Shown one piece after another: positions 8,429 through 17,759 of a DNA stretch of 64,000 nt. This stretch comes from Gluconobacter sp. P1C6_b. GTDB taxonomy: Bacteria; Pseudomonadota; Alphaproteobacteria; Acetobacterales; Acetobacteraceae. The number at the start of each line of letters is the position of its first letter. Position 1 is the first letter of the stretch. The notes below the pieces were generated by a model. The model was not told the DNA's origin, ran no database searches, and saw nothing but the letters and a program-made list of their open reading frames with translations. The stretch is taken from NCBI RefSeq assembly GCF_018811945.1, contig NZ_JACRVU010000006.1, positions 99,864 to 163,863 on the forward strand. Reading direction: 5' to 3'. Both the position numbers and the translations under genes were made by a program.

Positions 8429-8442
8429 TTGATTCAGGTCAA
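8429..8442. promoter_or_regulatory. FNR-type binding site between goxR and ompW
   Basis: TTGATTCAGGTCAA matches the FNR/FixK consensus TTGAT-N4-ATCAA at 9 of 10 fixed positions. It lies 74 bp before the goxR ATG and 58 bp before the divergent ompW ATG, so it could serve autoregulation, ompW control, or both. The regulator's recognition helix is of the type that binds this site. Confidence 0.7.
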
Positions 8443-8500
8443 GGTGATGGGTGGGGAGGAGTGCTTTGTGAGGCTCAACAAATGTTGATGGAACATCCAG

Positions 8501-9295
8501 ATGAAATTTAACGCTTTCGCGCTGGCTGCCGCAGTCGGTGCCGTTGCCACTCCGGCGTTTGCCCAGACGGCCCCCGCTGCCGCGCCTCAGGTCATGGTCA
8601 GCGCGCCCATGACGGCAGCTCCGGTGCCTTCCGTGAACATCCATGCTCCGGCTTCGGGTCGCTGCGGCCTGTTCCAGACCTGCGCCAACACGCGCATCGG
8701 ACTCGGCAAGGGCGACTTCATCGTCCGTCTGTCTGCTCTCGGCGTCCTGCCGGAAGATCGTGACAGCAGCCTGTCCCTGAACGGCGCCCACCTTGGTGGC
8801 CGCGTGAAGACGACGCGTCAGGTCATGCCGGAACTGACGTTCGAATACTTCTTCACGGACAACCTGTCGGTTGATCTGATCGCCGCCAGCACCCGTCACG
8901 AAATTGCCGCTGAAGGCGTTCCGGGTCTGGGCAAGGTCGATGTCGGCAGCGCCTGGGTCCTGCCGCCGACGGTCACGTTCGCCTGGCACTTCCGCCCGCA
9001 CAAGCGCTTCAACCCGTATGTGGGTGTTGGCGCAACGCTGGCATGGTTCCACAACATCTCTCCGGCCAATAACGGCCTGACGCAGAAGGTGAACATCGGT
9101 GTGACCGGTGGCCCGTCCGTCAATGTCGGCTTCGACTATCAGGTCGTCGGCAACTGGTTCTTCAACTTCGATGTGAAGCAGATGTTCATGCGTGTCCACG
9201 CCTGGGCCCAGGACAGTGCCGAGACGACGAAGATCACGGCGCATGATTCCCTTGACCCGACCGTCGTCGGCGCCGGTATCGAATACCGCTTCTGA
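8501..9295 (+). CDS. ompW: OmpW family outer membrane protein
   Basis: OmpW proteins are eight-stranded outer-membrane barrels that pass small hydrophobic compounds. The 264-residue product has a signal peptide to about residue 22 (ATPAFAQ) and a Pro/Ala linker with one cysteine pair (RCGLFQTC). The OmpW core follows: GDFIVRLSALGVLPE near 72, LTFEYFFTDNLSVDLIAAS, HFRPHKRFNPYVGVGATLAWF, and the C-terminal GAGIEYRF with final Phe. The linker is longer than in E. coli OmpW. It is divergent from goxR with an FNR-type box between them; ompW is known to be FNR-controlled in enteric bacteria. A strong terminator follows. Confidence 0.92.
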   Translation: MKFNAFALAAAVGAVATPAFAQTAPAAAPQVMVSAPMTAAPVPSVNIHAPASGRCGLFQTCANTRIGLGKGDFIVRLSALGVLPEDRDSSLSLNGAHLGGRVKTTRQVMPELTFEYFFTDNLSVDLIAASTRHEIAAEGVPGLGKVDVGSAWVLPPTVTFAWHFRPHKRFNPYVGVGATLAWFHNISPANNGLTQKVNIGVTGGPSVNVGFDYQVVGNWFFNFDVKQMFMRVHAWAQDSAETTKITAHDSLDPTVVGAGIEYRF

Positions 9296-9322
9296 TTTTT
9301 CGATCAGGATCCGGATCTTGAG

Positions 9323-9357
9323 AAAAGCGGCCCTTCCCCGGAAGGGCCGCTTTTTTT
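9323..9357 (+). terminator. Intrinsic terminator of ompW
   Basis: AAAAGCGGCCCTTCC (9323-9337) pairs with GGAAGGGCCGCTTTT (9340-9354) and is followed by a run of seven T. It lies 27 bp after the ompW stop. Confidence 0.93.
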
Positions 9358-9380
9358 CATTTTTGTGGCAATCTCATAAA

Positions 9381-9416
9381 ACTTTTGCAATGCGATCATT
9401 CGGGAAGTGCAAAAGT
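9381..9416. promoter_or_regulatory. 9-bp inverted repeat upstream of the RND operon
   Basis: ACTTTTGCA (9381-9389) and TGCAAAAGT (9408-9416) are perfect inverted copies spaced by 18 bases. They lie in the 278-bp gap before the efflux adaptor gene and could be an operator. No regulator gene is adjacent. The rest of the gap shows no ORF. Confidence 0.4.
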
Positions 9417-9573
9417 CCCTTCGTTTCCTTATGGGACATCTGGCGTCCTGCCATGGGCATGGTAAGACCGTCTGCCATGAAAACGTCCGACTGATGGCAG
9501 ATATAGCATTTTCCAGACGTTTCGGACGAAACGGGACGTCTGTCCTGACAGAGTTACGGGGTTTTCTATCAGC

Positions 9574-10710
9574 ATGCGCGTTTCACGCGTCGGCGCGCTG
9601 GCCATAGGCCTGCTATGCCTGGCCATTCTTCTCGTCGTCGTCCTGCGGTTCCGAACCCCGCATTCACCCGTTGCAGCGGTCGAGTCCCCCATGGTGACGC
9701 AGTCGCAGGGGCATCTGGTCGTGCGCGAGGGCAGCCCGCTTGAAAAACGCCTGATTATCCAGGAGGTTGCCAGCGTTTCTCGCGGTCATGGTCTCGCGCT
9801 TCCCGCACAGGTCATGACGGAACCCGACCGGCAGGTGAATGTCTACGCGCCCGTCACCGGGCGGATCACGGGTGTCTCGGTCCAACTGGGCCAGAAGGTC
9901 CATCGCGGACAGGTTCTTGCCACGATTGCCGCCGGCGATCTGGATCAGGCCTGGGCTGACGATACCCGGGCCCGCGCGGCCCTCGATTTCGCCCGCCGGG
10001 CCTATGCCCGCACCCAGGGCGTTCAGGCGATCGGCGGCAATGCCGTCAAGGATCTGGAATCCGCGCGCAACGATCTGGCTCAGGCGCAGGCGGAAGCCGA
10101 GCGGACACAGCGCAGGCTTCAGGTTCTGGGCGCACGTCCGGGCTATTCGTCCCAGGGACAGGCCCCGCTCGTCTCTCCGGTGGACGGCGTCGTGTCCATG
10201 ACGACCATGGCGCCGGGCGAGAACATCACCGACCCGACCGCAATTCAGATGACGGTTCTGGACCTGTCGGAAGTCTGGATTGCCGCCGCCATCCCGCAGG
10301 ACAGTCTGGCGCAGATCAGCGACGGCAATGTGCTCTCGGTCAGCTTCGATGAATTCCCGGGGCGGACCTGCTCTGGCCGTGTCGTCAGCTTCGATCCTGC
10401 GCTTCATCCCGATACGCGCCGGGTCAACGCCTATATCGCCTGCCCGAACACCGATGGCGCCCTGCGCCCGGGCATGTTCGTGGATGCGACGCTGAATGTC
10501 CCTCAGGGCAGTGACGTCATCATCCCCAAGACAGCACTCCTGATGAACAACGATCAGGTGTCCGTTTTCGTCGAAGTCGCACCGCGGACATTCCAGCGGC
10601 GCGACATCGTCATCAGCTATGACGAGGGCGATAGCGTCCGTGTGCTCAAGGGGCTTTCCGCCGGTGAACGCGTCGTGACGAGCGGTGCCATTCTTCTGAA
10701 TGATGACTGA
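9574..10710 (+). CDS. RND efflux periplasmic adaptor (CzcB/HlyD type)
   Basis: This is the membrane-fusion subunit that links the inner-membrane pump to the outer-membrane channel. It has 378 residues, with one N-terminal membrane anchor (about 5-25, LAIGLLCLAILLVVVLRF). A lipoyl half (VNVYAPVTGRITGVSVQLGQ), a helical hairpin rich in Ala, Gln and Glu (about 130-190), the second lipoyl half (SPVDGVVSMTTMAPGENI) and the beta-barrel domain follow. It is the first gene of a three-gene operon, 18 bp ahead of the pump gene. The partner pump has heavy-metal signatures, so metal-ion export is the likely role. The start has only a weak upstream Gly-rich site (ACGGGG). Confidence 0.9.
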   Translation: MRVSRVGALAIGLLCLAILLVVVLRFRTPHSPVAAVESPMVTQSQGHLVVREGSPLEKRLIIQEVASVSRGHGLALPAQVMTEPDRQVNVYAPVTGRITGVSVQLGQKVHRGQVLATIAAGDLDQAWADDTRARAALDFARRAYARTQGVQAIGGNAVKDLESARNDLAQAQAEAERTQRRLQVLGARPGYSSQGQAPLVSPVDGVVSMTTMAPGENITDPTAIQMTVLDLSEVWIAAAIPQDSLAQISDGNVLSVSFDEFPGRTCSGRVVSFDPALHPDTRRVNAYIACPNTDGALRPGMFVDATLNVPQGSDVIIPKTALLMNNDQVSVFVEVAPRTFQRRDIVISYDEGDSVRVLKGLSAGERVVTSGAILLNDD

Positions 10711-10728
10711 TCCGGTGGCCCTGAGCTG

Positions 10729-13700
10729 ATGATCGAACGTTTCATCTCCTGGTGCTTCAACCACCGGAACATCGTTTTCTTTTCCGCCCTGATCCTGGCG
10801 CTTCTCGGCGGTCTTTCCTGGAAGATCCTGCCGGTCGAAGCCTATCCGGATCTGGGTGCGGTCAGTGTCTCGATCACGACGCAGCAGGAAGGTCTGGCTG
10901 CCGAGGAAATGGAGCAGCAGGTCACAATCCCGCTCGAGCGGACGCTGGCCAGCGTTCCGGGCGTGACGGACAGCCGCTCCACCAGCACGTTCGGCCTGTC
11001 GCTGATCACGCTGATCTTCCGTGAAGGCACGAATGTTTACGCGGCCCGTCAGCTCGTCGAGACGCAGCTTGCCAATAATCCGCTGAGCAATGGCGCCATG
11101 CCGTCGCTCGGCCCGATCTCGGGCCCGAGCGGCGAGATCTATCGCTACACGCTGGAATCCGACGACAAGAACCTGCTGGAGCTGTCCGACCTCCAGCGCT
11201 GGACCATCATCCCGGCGATCCAGCATGTGCCCGGCGTCGTCAGTGTGGACAATTTCGGCGGCCTGACGCGCGAGTACCAGCTCGTTCTCGATCCGGCCTC
11301 CCTGATCCGTTACCACGTTGGCCTTGAGGACGTGCTGACCGCCATTCGCAACAGCAACGTCAACGCCGGTGGCGGCCGCGTCAGCCGGGGTGAGCAGTCC
11401 TACATCGTCCGCGGGATCGGCATGATCCATACGCTGGACGACATGGGCAATATCGTCGTCGCCAGCCATGGCGGCGTGCCGGTCTTCGTCAAGGATCTGG
11501 GACAGGTCCAGTTCGGCCATCAGGTCCGTCAGGGCATTCTGGGCAAGGACAAGAATCCGGACACCATCGAAGGCGTGGTGACGATGCTGAGCGGGGAAAA
11601 CCCCTCGCTCGTGCTCGATGGCCTTCACAGCACGGTGGCCAAGCTCCAGCAGCAGCTCGCCCCGAGCCATGTCCGCATCGTGCCGTATATGGACCGTGAC
11701 CATCTCGTCCTGTCCACGACCCACAAGGTCACGGAAACGATGATCGAGGGCATTCTCCTCGTCGGCGTGATCCTGACCCTGTTCCTCGGCAGCCCCCGCA
11801 GTGCCATTGTCACCGCCGTGACGATCCCGCTCGCGCTGTCGGTCGTGTTCGTGCTGATGCACAGCTTCGGGATGTCGGCGAACCTGTTTTCGCTCGGGGC
11901 CATCGATTTTGGCGTGATCGTGGATGGCGCGATTGTCATCACCGAGACGATCCTCCGCATCCGCGAGGAGCGCCCAACCGAGGCGCTCGTTCCGTCCGAA
12001 GTCCTGCCTGTCGCCCAGCGCGCGGGGCGGGCGATCTTCTCGTCCACGCTCGTCATCATCGTGGCCTACAGCCCGCTCTTCGCCTTCGAGGGCAGCGAGG
12101 GCAAGCTTTTCCGCCCGATGGCCTATACCGTCAGCTTCGCGCTGCTCGGTGCGCTGCTCTGCGCCCTGACGCTCATTCCGTCCCTGACCTATCTGGCCCT
12201 GCACAAGCCCAGACACATCTGGCACAACCGTCCGCTGGAATGGCTGCATGCGCGTTACACGCACTGGCTCGGCCATTTCATTGACCGTCCGCTGATCGCC
12301 TATGGCGCCGGTATTGCGGCCATGGTGGCGGTCGTGATTCTGGGTGCGACGATCGGACGTGAGTTCCTGCCGGATCTGGATGAGGGATCGCTCTGGCTTC
12401 AGGTCCAGATGCCGACGGGGATTTCGCTGGAAAAGGGCGAGTCCATCGCCAACGAACTGCGGCATGCGATCCGCGAGTTCCCCGAGACGTCCTACGCCAT
12501 CACGCAGCTTGGCCGTTCGGATGACGGCACCGATCCGTGGACCCCTTCGCATATCGAGATGCCAGTCGGGCTCAAGCCGTATGACCAGTGGCCGTCCGGC
12601 GAGACGAAGTCGCAGTTCGTCGAGCGTCTGCGCGCCCGCCTGTCCAGGATCCCGGGGATCGATTTCGGCATCAGCCAGCCGATCCAGGACAATATGAGTG
12701 ATCTGGTCGGCGGTGCGCACAGCCCGCTCGTTCTGCGCGTCTATGGCAATGATTTTCAGGAACTGCGCCGCATCGGCCAGCAGATCGTGGACATTCTCCA
12801 CCAGGTTCCCGGAACGGCCGAAGCGTCGATCTTCCAGGAGCCGCGCATCCCGCAGATCGACGTGGTGGCCGACCGTCTGGCCGCGGCCCGTTACGGCATC
12901 AACATTTCGGATATCTCCGACGTCGTGTCGAATGCCATCGGTGATGCGCCCATCACGACCGTCTATGTGGATGACCGCTTCTACAATGCGACGCTGCATA
13001 TCCGTCGCAAGGATCTGCAGGACATGCAGGCCCTGTCTCAGATTCCGCTTCTGGATGCCGAAGGGGCCTATATCCCGCTGTCCCAGGTGGCGCATGTCGG
13101 GCTGCACATGGGCGAGAGCAACATCGCCCATGAGATGAGCCATCGCCAGATCACCATTCGCGTGGACAACGGCAAACGGCCGCTCTCGCAGTATCTGGCG
13201 GACGCGCAGGGCCGCATCGACCAGCAGCTGCATTACGACAAGGAAAAGTACACGCTCGAATGGGCCGGCTCCTTTCAGCAGGAAGAACGGGCCCAGAAAC
13301 GCCTGATGATTGCGCTGGGGGTGATGTTCGCCGTCATGCTGGTGCTGCTGTTCGCGGAGTTCCGCAAGATCCGTCAGGCTCTGCTGATCCTCAGTGTCGT
13401 GCCGCTGGCAACACTGGGTGGCCTGATCGCGCTGCATGTTCGCGGTGAGACGCTGAATATCGCGACCGCTGTCGGCTTCATCGCGCTGTTCGGTGTGGCG
13501 GTGCAGAACGGCATCATCATGATCGCCAGCATCAACCGCCACCGGGTGGAAGGTCTGGGCGTGCGCGATGCGACCATCACCGGTGCGGCCGAGCGCTTTC
13601 GCCCGGTCCTCATGACCGCCACGGTCGCGACGGCGGGTATGTTCCCCGCAGCCCTTGCCACGGGCGTGGGCACGGATGTGCAGCGCGGTCTGGCGACGGT

Positions 13701-13839
13701 CGTGGTGGGCGGTCTGGGCATTGCCACGCTGCTGACGCTGTTCGCCCTGCCGGTCTATTTCAGCGAGCTTGAAATGTGGGTTGAACGCCGCGATGCGAAG
13801 AAGCGTCCGAAACCTGCCGCAGAGGGAGCCGGATCATGA
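10729..13839 (+). CDS. CzcA-type heavy-metal RND efflux pump
   Basis: This is the inner-membrane proton antiporter of a tripartite exporter, 1036 residues, with two repeats of six membrane segments and large periplasmic loops. The transmembrane signature DFGVIVDGAIVITET places Asp393, Asp399 and Glu406 at the spacing of CzcA Asp402, Asp408 and Glu415, the proton/metal relay that defines heavy-metal RND pumps. Other family segments are VEAYPDLG near the N-terminus, REFLPDLDEGSLWLQ after the seventh helix and VGFIALFGVAVQNGIIM near residue 910. It overlaps the outer-membrane factor gene by 4 bases (ATGA). The metal (Co, Zn, Cd, Cu or Ni) cannot be told from the sequence. Confidence 0.93.
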   Translation: MIERFISWCFNHRNIVFFSALILALLGGLSWKILPVEAYPDLGAVSVSITTQQEGLAAEEMEQQVTIPLERTLASVPGVTDSRSTSTFGLSLITLIFREGTNVYAARQLVETQLANNPLSNGAMPSLGPISGPSGEIYRYTLESDDKNLLELSDLQRWTIIPAIQHVPGVVSVDNFGGLTREYQLVLDPASLIRYHVGLEDVLTAIRNSNVNAGGGRVSRGEQSYIVRGIGMIHTLDDMGNIVVASHGGVPVFVKDLGQVQFGHQVRQGILGKDKNPDTIEGVVTMLSGENPSLVLDGLHSTVAKLQQQLAPSHVRIVPYMDRDHLVLSTTHKVTETMIEGILLVGVILTLFLGSPRSAIVTAVTIPLALSVVFVLMHSFGMSANLFSLGAIDFGVIVDGAIVITETILRIREERPTEALVPSEVLPVAQRAGRAIFSSTLVIIVAYSPLFAFEGSEGKLFRPMAYTVSFALLGALLCALTLIPSLTYLALHKPRHIWHNRPLEWLHARYTHWLGHFIDRPLIAYGAGIAAMVAVVILGATIGREFLPDLDEGSLWLQVQMPTGISLEKGESIANELRHAIREFPETSYAITQLGRSDDGTDPWTPSHIEMPVGLKPYDQWPSGETKSQFVERLRARLSRIPGIDFGISQPIQDNMSDLVGGAHSPLVLRVYGNDFQELRRIGQQIVDILHQVPGTAEASIFQEPRIPQIDVVADRLAAARYGINISDISDVVSNAIGDAPITTVYVDDRFYNATLHIRRKDLQDMQALSQIPLLDAEGAYIPLSQVAHVGLHMGESNIAHEMSHRQITIRVDNGKRPLSQYLADAQGRIDQQLHYDKEKYTLEWAGSFQQEERAQKRLMIALGVMFAVMLVLLFAEFRKIRQALLILSVVPLATLGGLIALHVRGETLNIATAVGFIALFGVAVQNGIIMIASINRHRVEGLGVRDATITGAAERFRPVLMTATVATAGMFPAALATGVGTDVQRGLATVVVGGLGIATLLTLFALPVYFSELEMWVERRDAKKRPKPAAEGAGS

Positions 13840-15356
13840 TGCTGCGCTCTGTTTCTTTCCGCCGGGCTGCGGTCCTGCTGGCCCTGACCGCACTTTCCGC
13901 CTGTGCGGTCGGTCCGGATTTCCATCGCCCGGACCTGCCGAAGAACATGGCCTATCAGGGTGCGCCCCTGACAGCCACGGCCGGGCATGGTGTGGTTGGT
14001 GCGACCGTGCAGCAGCAGTTCCGGGCGGGGCTGGATATTCCGGGCCAGTGGTGGACGGTGTTCGGCAATCCGTCCCTGAATGCGCTCGTCGATCAGGCGC
14101 TGGCAAACAATCAGTCCCTGCGCGCCATGCAGCAGGGGCTGAAATCAGCCTGGGAGCAGCGCCGGATCGAAGGTGCGGGGCTGTATCCGACGCTCTCCGG
14201 CTCCTTCAATCCGACACGCAACAAGACATCGCGCGTCTACTCGCCGATCCCGAATGCCAATGTCTGGCTGTACAACGTTCATACCGCGCAGCTGAACATC
14301 GGCTATGTGCCGGATCTGTGGGGGGGCACGCGCAGGGCGATCGAGGCGGCGGGTGCACAGGCGGATCTGCAGAAATTCCAGCTTGAAGCCACCGCGCTGA
14401 CCATGATTTCCGATCTCGTGAACGCGACGATCGAGGAAGCTACGATCCGCGCCGAGATCGATGCCACGAACGAGCTCATCCGCAGCCAGCGCGCCGTGCT
14501 GAAGACCGTGACGGCCGAGCAGAGCCTCGGCAATGCGTCGCGGCAGGACATGGCCCAGCAGCTGGCATCCGTGGCCCAGCTTGAGGCGACGCTGCCGGGC
14601 CTTGAGCTGCAACTGGCCCAGACGCGGGACCAGATGGCTGTTCTGGTTGGCGTGACGCCCAATTCGCCGCTGCCTGAGTTCCGGCTTGAGCAGTTCACTC
14701 TGCCAAAGACACTTCCGGTCTCGCTGCCTTCCGACCTGCTGAACCAGAGACCCGATATCCGCGCCGCGCAGGCGCAGATCCAGTCTGCCAGCGCGCAGAT
14801 TGGCGTGGCCATCGCCAACCGTCTGCCGAACGTCCAGCTCAGCGCCACGCCTGCGCAGGCGGTCGGGGTGATGAGTGACTTCTTCAAGCCCGGCTATGGC
14901 AACTGGACGATCGCCGCGACCGTCATGCAGCCGATCTTCCAGGGTGGTTCGCTCCTGCATGCCGAGCGTCAGGCACGCGATAACCTGCTTCAGGCCAACG
15001 AGACCTACAAGGCCACGGTTCTGTCTGCGATTCAGGACGTGGCGGACAGTCTGCATGCCGTGACCTTTGACGCCGATGCCCTGACGGCCAATGAGAATAC
15101 GCTGAAGGCCACGTCGCAGAGCCTGAAAATCGCTCAGGGTCAGCTTCGGCTTGGTGATGTCAGCGAACTGGCCATGCTTCAGGCCCAGCAGACCAATGCG
15201 CAGGCCCGTCTGGCCTATGTGCAGGCCGAGGGCGCACGTTTCTCCGACAGCGTGGGGCTGTTTCAGGCTCTGGGTGGTGGCTGGTGGAACCGCAATGATA
15301 TGGGCATGACACCGGCGGCACAGAAGGCTCTCGGGAAGTCGCTGCTGCCTTGGTGA
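13836..15356 (+). CDS. RND efflux outer membrane factor lipoprotein (NodT/OprM type)
   Basis: This is the TolC-like exit duct of the tripartite pump. It has 506 residues, with a lipoprotein signal peptide ending in LSAC (Cys23) and the usual AVGPDFHRP after it. The two OEP repeats are visible as the NPSLNALVDQALANNQSLRAM segment, the LNIGYVPDLWGG beta segment and the second-repeat RPDIRAAQAQIQSASAQIGVA. Its ATG overlaps the pump stop, so the three subunits are made from one message. A cloverleaf repeat lies right after the stop. Confidence 0.92.
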   Translation: MMLRSVSFRRAAVLLALTALSACAVGPDFHRPDLPKNMAYQGAPLTATAGHGVVGATVQQQFRAGLDIPGQWWTVFGNPSLNALVDQALANNQSLRAMQQGLKSAWEQRRIEGAGLYPTLSGSFNPTRNKTSRVYSPIPNANVWLYNVHTAQLNIGYVPDLWGGTRRAIEAAGAQADLQKFQLEATALTMISDLVNATIEEATIRAEIDATNELIRSQRAVLKTVTAEQSLGNASRQDMAQQLASVAQLEATLPGLELQLAQTRDQMAVLVGVTPNSPLPEFRLEQFTLPKTLPVSLPSDLLNQRPDIRAAQAQIQSASAQIGVAIANRLPNVQLSATPAQAVGVMSDFFKPGYGNWTIAATVMQPIFQGGSLLHAERQARDNLLQANETYKATVLSAIQDVADSLHAVTFDADALTANENTLKATSQSLKIAQGQLRLGDVSELAMLQAQQTNAQARLAYVQAEGARFSDSVGLFQALGGGWWNRNDMGMTPAAQKALGKSLLPW

Positions 15357-15360
15357 GGCT

Positions 15361-15473
15361 CAGGGCTCTGCCCTGAAACCCGCCAAAGGCCGGGGGCCTT
15401 TGGAAACCTGCTTGTTAGGAATCGGGATCAAAGGGACTGAGTTCCTTTGCGGGGTCTGGGGCAGAGCCCCTGA
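15361..15473. repeat. REP-like cloverleaf repeat, copy 1
   Basis: The outer arms CAGGGCTCTGCCCTGAAACC (15361-15380) and GGGTCTGGGGCAGAGCCCCT (15452-15471) are near-perfect inverted copies. Inside are two further hairpins: CCAAAGGCC/GGCCTTTGG (15383-15403) and AAAGG/CCTTT (about 15430-15448). The element sits between the convergent stops of the efflux operon and the M61 peptidase gene. A second copy with the same plan lies at 60097-60193; the motif CCTTTGGAAACC is shared by both. Confidence 0.8.
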
Positions 15474-15519
15474 CAGGCTGACCTGACCTTCCACCGGATC
15501 AGATCAGCCCGATACGCCT

Positions 15520-17460
15520 TTACGGACGCGGTGCGTAAATCGCGCTCAGGCGATCCGGCGTGCCTTCGATGCGCTCCAGATGCGGGTAACGCAGGCCATC
15601 GTGATAGGGGATGGAGACCGTGCTGACATGGTCGCCGGACTTCACGATCAGGCGGATGTCCTGCTTCGGGTCCTTCTGGGCATCCGTGACGGCATGAAGC
15701 AGACGCTGCGGCGTGAAGCTCATGTCGTTGACGGCCAGGATCGTCATGCCCGGAACCACGCCCGCCTTGAAGGCTGGGCTCATCCAGTGCTCACGTCCCA
15801 CATGTCCGGCGCCGTTCACGCTCAGGCCGAGAGAGAACGACAGGTCCGTGGTGTGGCGCGCGGCTTCACTGGCCTTGATGAAGGAGGTCGGCTTGGACGT
15901 ATAGACCAGCTTGTACCCGCCATTGGTCAGGCCGTTGAGCGGCGCATGGGGCTGGATCGTGTCCAGACGGTCATGCAGGAACCTGGCCCAGTCATACGGC
16001 TGCACGCTGTTGAGCGTCGCGACCACATCGTCGAACTGATAGGGGCTGACGACGAAGCTGCCGTTGTTTGTGCCGAAGAACGCTCTGGCAAAATCGTCCA
16101 GCGACTTGTGACCGTCCGACAGCTTGCGGATCAGCGCATCGGCATCCAGCCAGACGAGCTGACCTTCGACGTAATAGTCTTCCGAACGCTGCCAGTCGCG
16201 CCATGAGAGCGGCGCGCGCTGGGCGATGACCGGATCGTTCGTCGTGTCTTCCAGAGGACGCCACTGACGGCCCGTCTGGTTGTCATAGGAGGCTGCCATA
16301 TAGGCCAGGGCTTCGAAACCCTGATCCTTCGTCACGAGGCCCGAACGTGCAGCGAGGACATTGCCCCAGTACTGCGTCTGTCCTTCATACACCCAGAGCA
16401 GCGAGCCACGCTGCGGCGTGTTGAAATTCGGCGCCCACATATCGGCCGGACGGCGATATTTGCCGTTCCAGGAATGGGTATATTCATGGGCCAGCAGATC
16501 ACGTGTGGGGAACGTTTTGTCCCATTCCGTGAAATAGCCCGGGGCCGCGCTGTTCTCGCTGGACTGGTGATGCTCAAGGCCGATGCCGCCAAGCTCTTCC
16601 GTCAGGGCCAGCAGGAAGTCGTAATGGTCGTAGTGGTGCGAGCCAAACAGCGACGTTGCCTGACGCACGAGGTTCTGATGCGCGGCAACCTGCTGCGGCG
16701 TGGCGTCCAGTGAGTCCGGATCATCCGCCACGACATCCAGCGAGACCGGAACATGGTCTGGTCCGGTCAGGTCGAACTTGCGGAAATAACGCCCGGCATA
16801 GATCGGAGAGTCCACGAGCGTATTGAAGGTCGTGGCGCTGAAATGCGTCTCGTCACCATAGGTACCGGCACGGAGAGCCGAGCCGATCTGCCAGCCATGC
16901 GGCACGCGCACGGAGGGCTGCACCGTAATGTCGCGGGTGAAATACCCTGCCGGGTAGAGCGAGACCTGATCCCACTGCACGTTGACGATGGACGGGGTCA
17001 TGACGATCCGGCCCATACCCGGTGCGATTGGCGTCATAAGCTGGAAATGCAGATCCAGGCTCGGCGTGCTGCTGGAGACCGGGATGTGGAAGGCGGCGAC
17101 GTTAACTGTATCGCGCTTCCAGTTCAGTGTGCGGCCACCGCTCTGCACACGGAGGCTGGCGAACTGTTCGATGACGCCCGTCGGGGAATGGTCTCCGGGG
17201 ATCCACATCGGATACAGAAGGACCATCTCACCCTTCTGCTGCGCCTCTTTTGGCACCGGAACCGTCTCATGGATGGACATGACATGATGGACCGTATCCG
17301 TCGCATCGACCGAAACCGTCAGGCTGCCCGGGAAGGGACGGTCCTGCGGTTCGGGAACGGGGGCCGGCATGGGCAGCGGCATAGGCTGGGTCTGGGCAAG
17401 CGCGGGAGAGACCAGACCGCTGAAAGCCGTCAGGGCGGCCAGAAGACGCAGAGAGGACAT
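15520..17460 (-). CDS. M61 family metallopeptidase with C-terminal PDZ domain
   Basis: This exported zinc peptidase has 646 residues when begun at the ATG at 17460; a TTG at 17484 would add 8. A signal peptide ends near SPALAQ and a Pro/Met-rich linker (about 23-40) follows. The N-terminal beta domain leads to the catalytic site HEYTH (His325, Glu326, His329) with Glu359 in YEGQTQYWG as third ligand. The C-terminal PDZ-like domain contains SLGLSVNG and KAGVVPGMTILAVND. The family is the glycyl aminopeptidase group; the substrate is unknown. It is a single gene, convergent with the efflux operon. Confidence 0.92.
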   Translation of the reverse strand: MSSLRLLAALTAFSGLVSPALAQTQPMPLPMPAPVPEPQDRPFPGSLTVSVDATDTVHHVMSIHETVPVPKEAQQKGEMVLLYPMWIPGDHSPTGVIEQFASLRVQSGGRTLNWKRDTVNVAAFHIPVSSSTPSLDLHFQLMTPIAPGMGRIVMTPSIVNVQWDQVSLYPAGYFTRDITVQPSVRVPHGWQIGSALRAGTYGDETHFSATTFNTLVDSPIYAGRYFRKFDLTGPDHVPVSLDVVADDPDSLDATPQQVAAHQNLVRQATSLFGSHHYDHYDFLLALTEELGGIGLEHHQSSENSAAPGYFTEWDKTFPTRDLLAHEYTHSWNGKYRRPADMWAPNFNTPQRGSLLWVYEGQTQYWGNVLAARSGLVTKDQGFEALAYMAASYDNQTGRQWRPLEDTTNDPVIAQRAPLSWRDWQRSEDYYVEGQLVWLDADALIRKLSDGHKSLDDFARAFFGTNNGSFVVSPYQFDDVVATLNSVQPYDWARFLHDRLDTIQPHAPLNGLTNGGYKLVYTSKPTSFIKASEAARHTTDLSFSLGLSVNGAGHVGREHWMSPAFKAGVVPGMTILAVNDMSFTPQRLLHAVTDAQKDPKQDIRLIVKSGDHVSTVSIPYHDGLRYPHLERIEGTPDRLSAIYAPRP

Positions 17461-17759
17461 GAGGATATTCCGCTTGTAAATCAAATTACTTCAAGCCCTA
17501 ACCGGCCATGCAAACCTTCACAAGAGGGAAGCCTGAAAGACTGCTCTTATTTGCAGGGCCGGATCCCTGGTTCCCTATGGAGGCTTTTCTCCAAAGAACT
17601 GGGGCTGATCGAAACCAGGAAAACTGGATGTTCTTAATGGTCCAAATTTCTAAGGTTCGACCGTATAACCCCCATCTGAAAATCTACGGGAAGGATGAGG
17701 GAGTATGGAGTCAATATCAGTGCAGCACGGTTTCGAATAAGACGTAGGGTGTAATGTTT
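17461..17759. other. Intergenic region without recognisable gene
   Basis: About 300 bp lie between two leftward genes. Short ORFs here lack ribosome binding sites and normal codon use. I see no tRNA, strong hairpin or repeat; base composition falls towards AT on entering the next gene. Confidence 0.4.

Noticed and set aside
9664..13542. 1292-codon ORF on the minus strand
   Set aside because: It is antisense to the adaptor and CzcA-type pump genes; its His/Arg/Asp/Gln-rich translation is typical of a shadow frame in GC-rich DNA.
17508..17747. 79-codon plus-strand ORF in the intergenic gap
   Set aside because: No ribosome binding site, no family, and atypical codon use.
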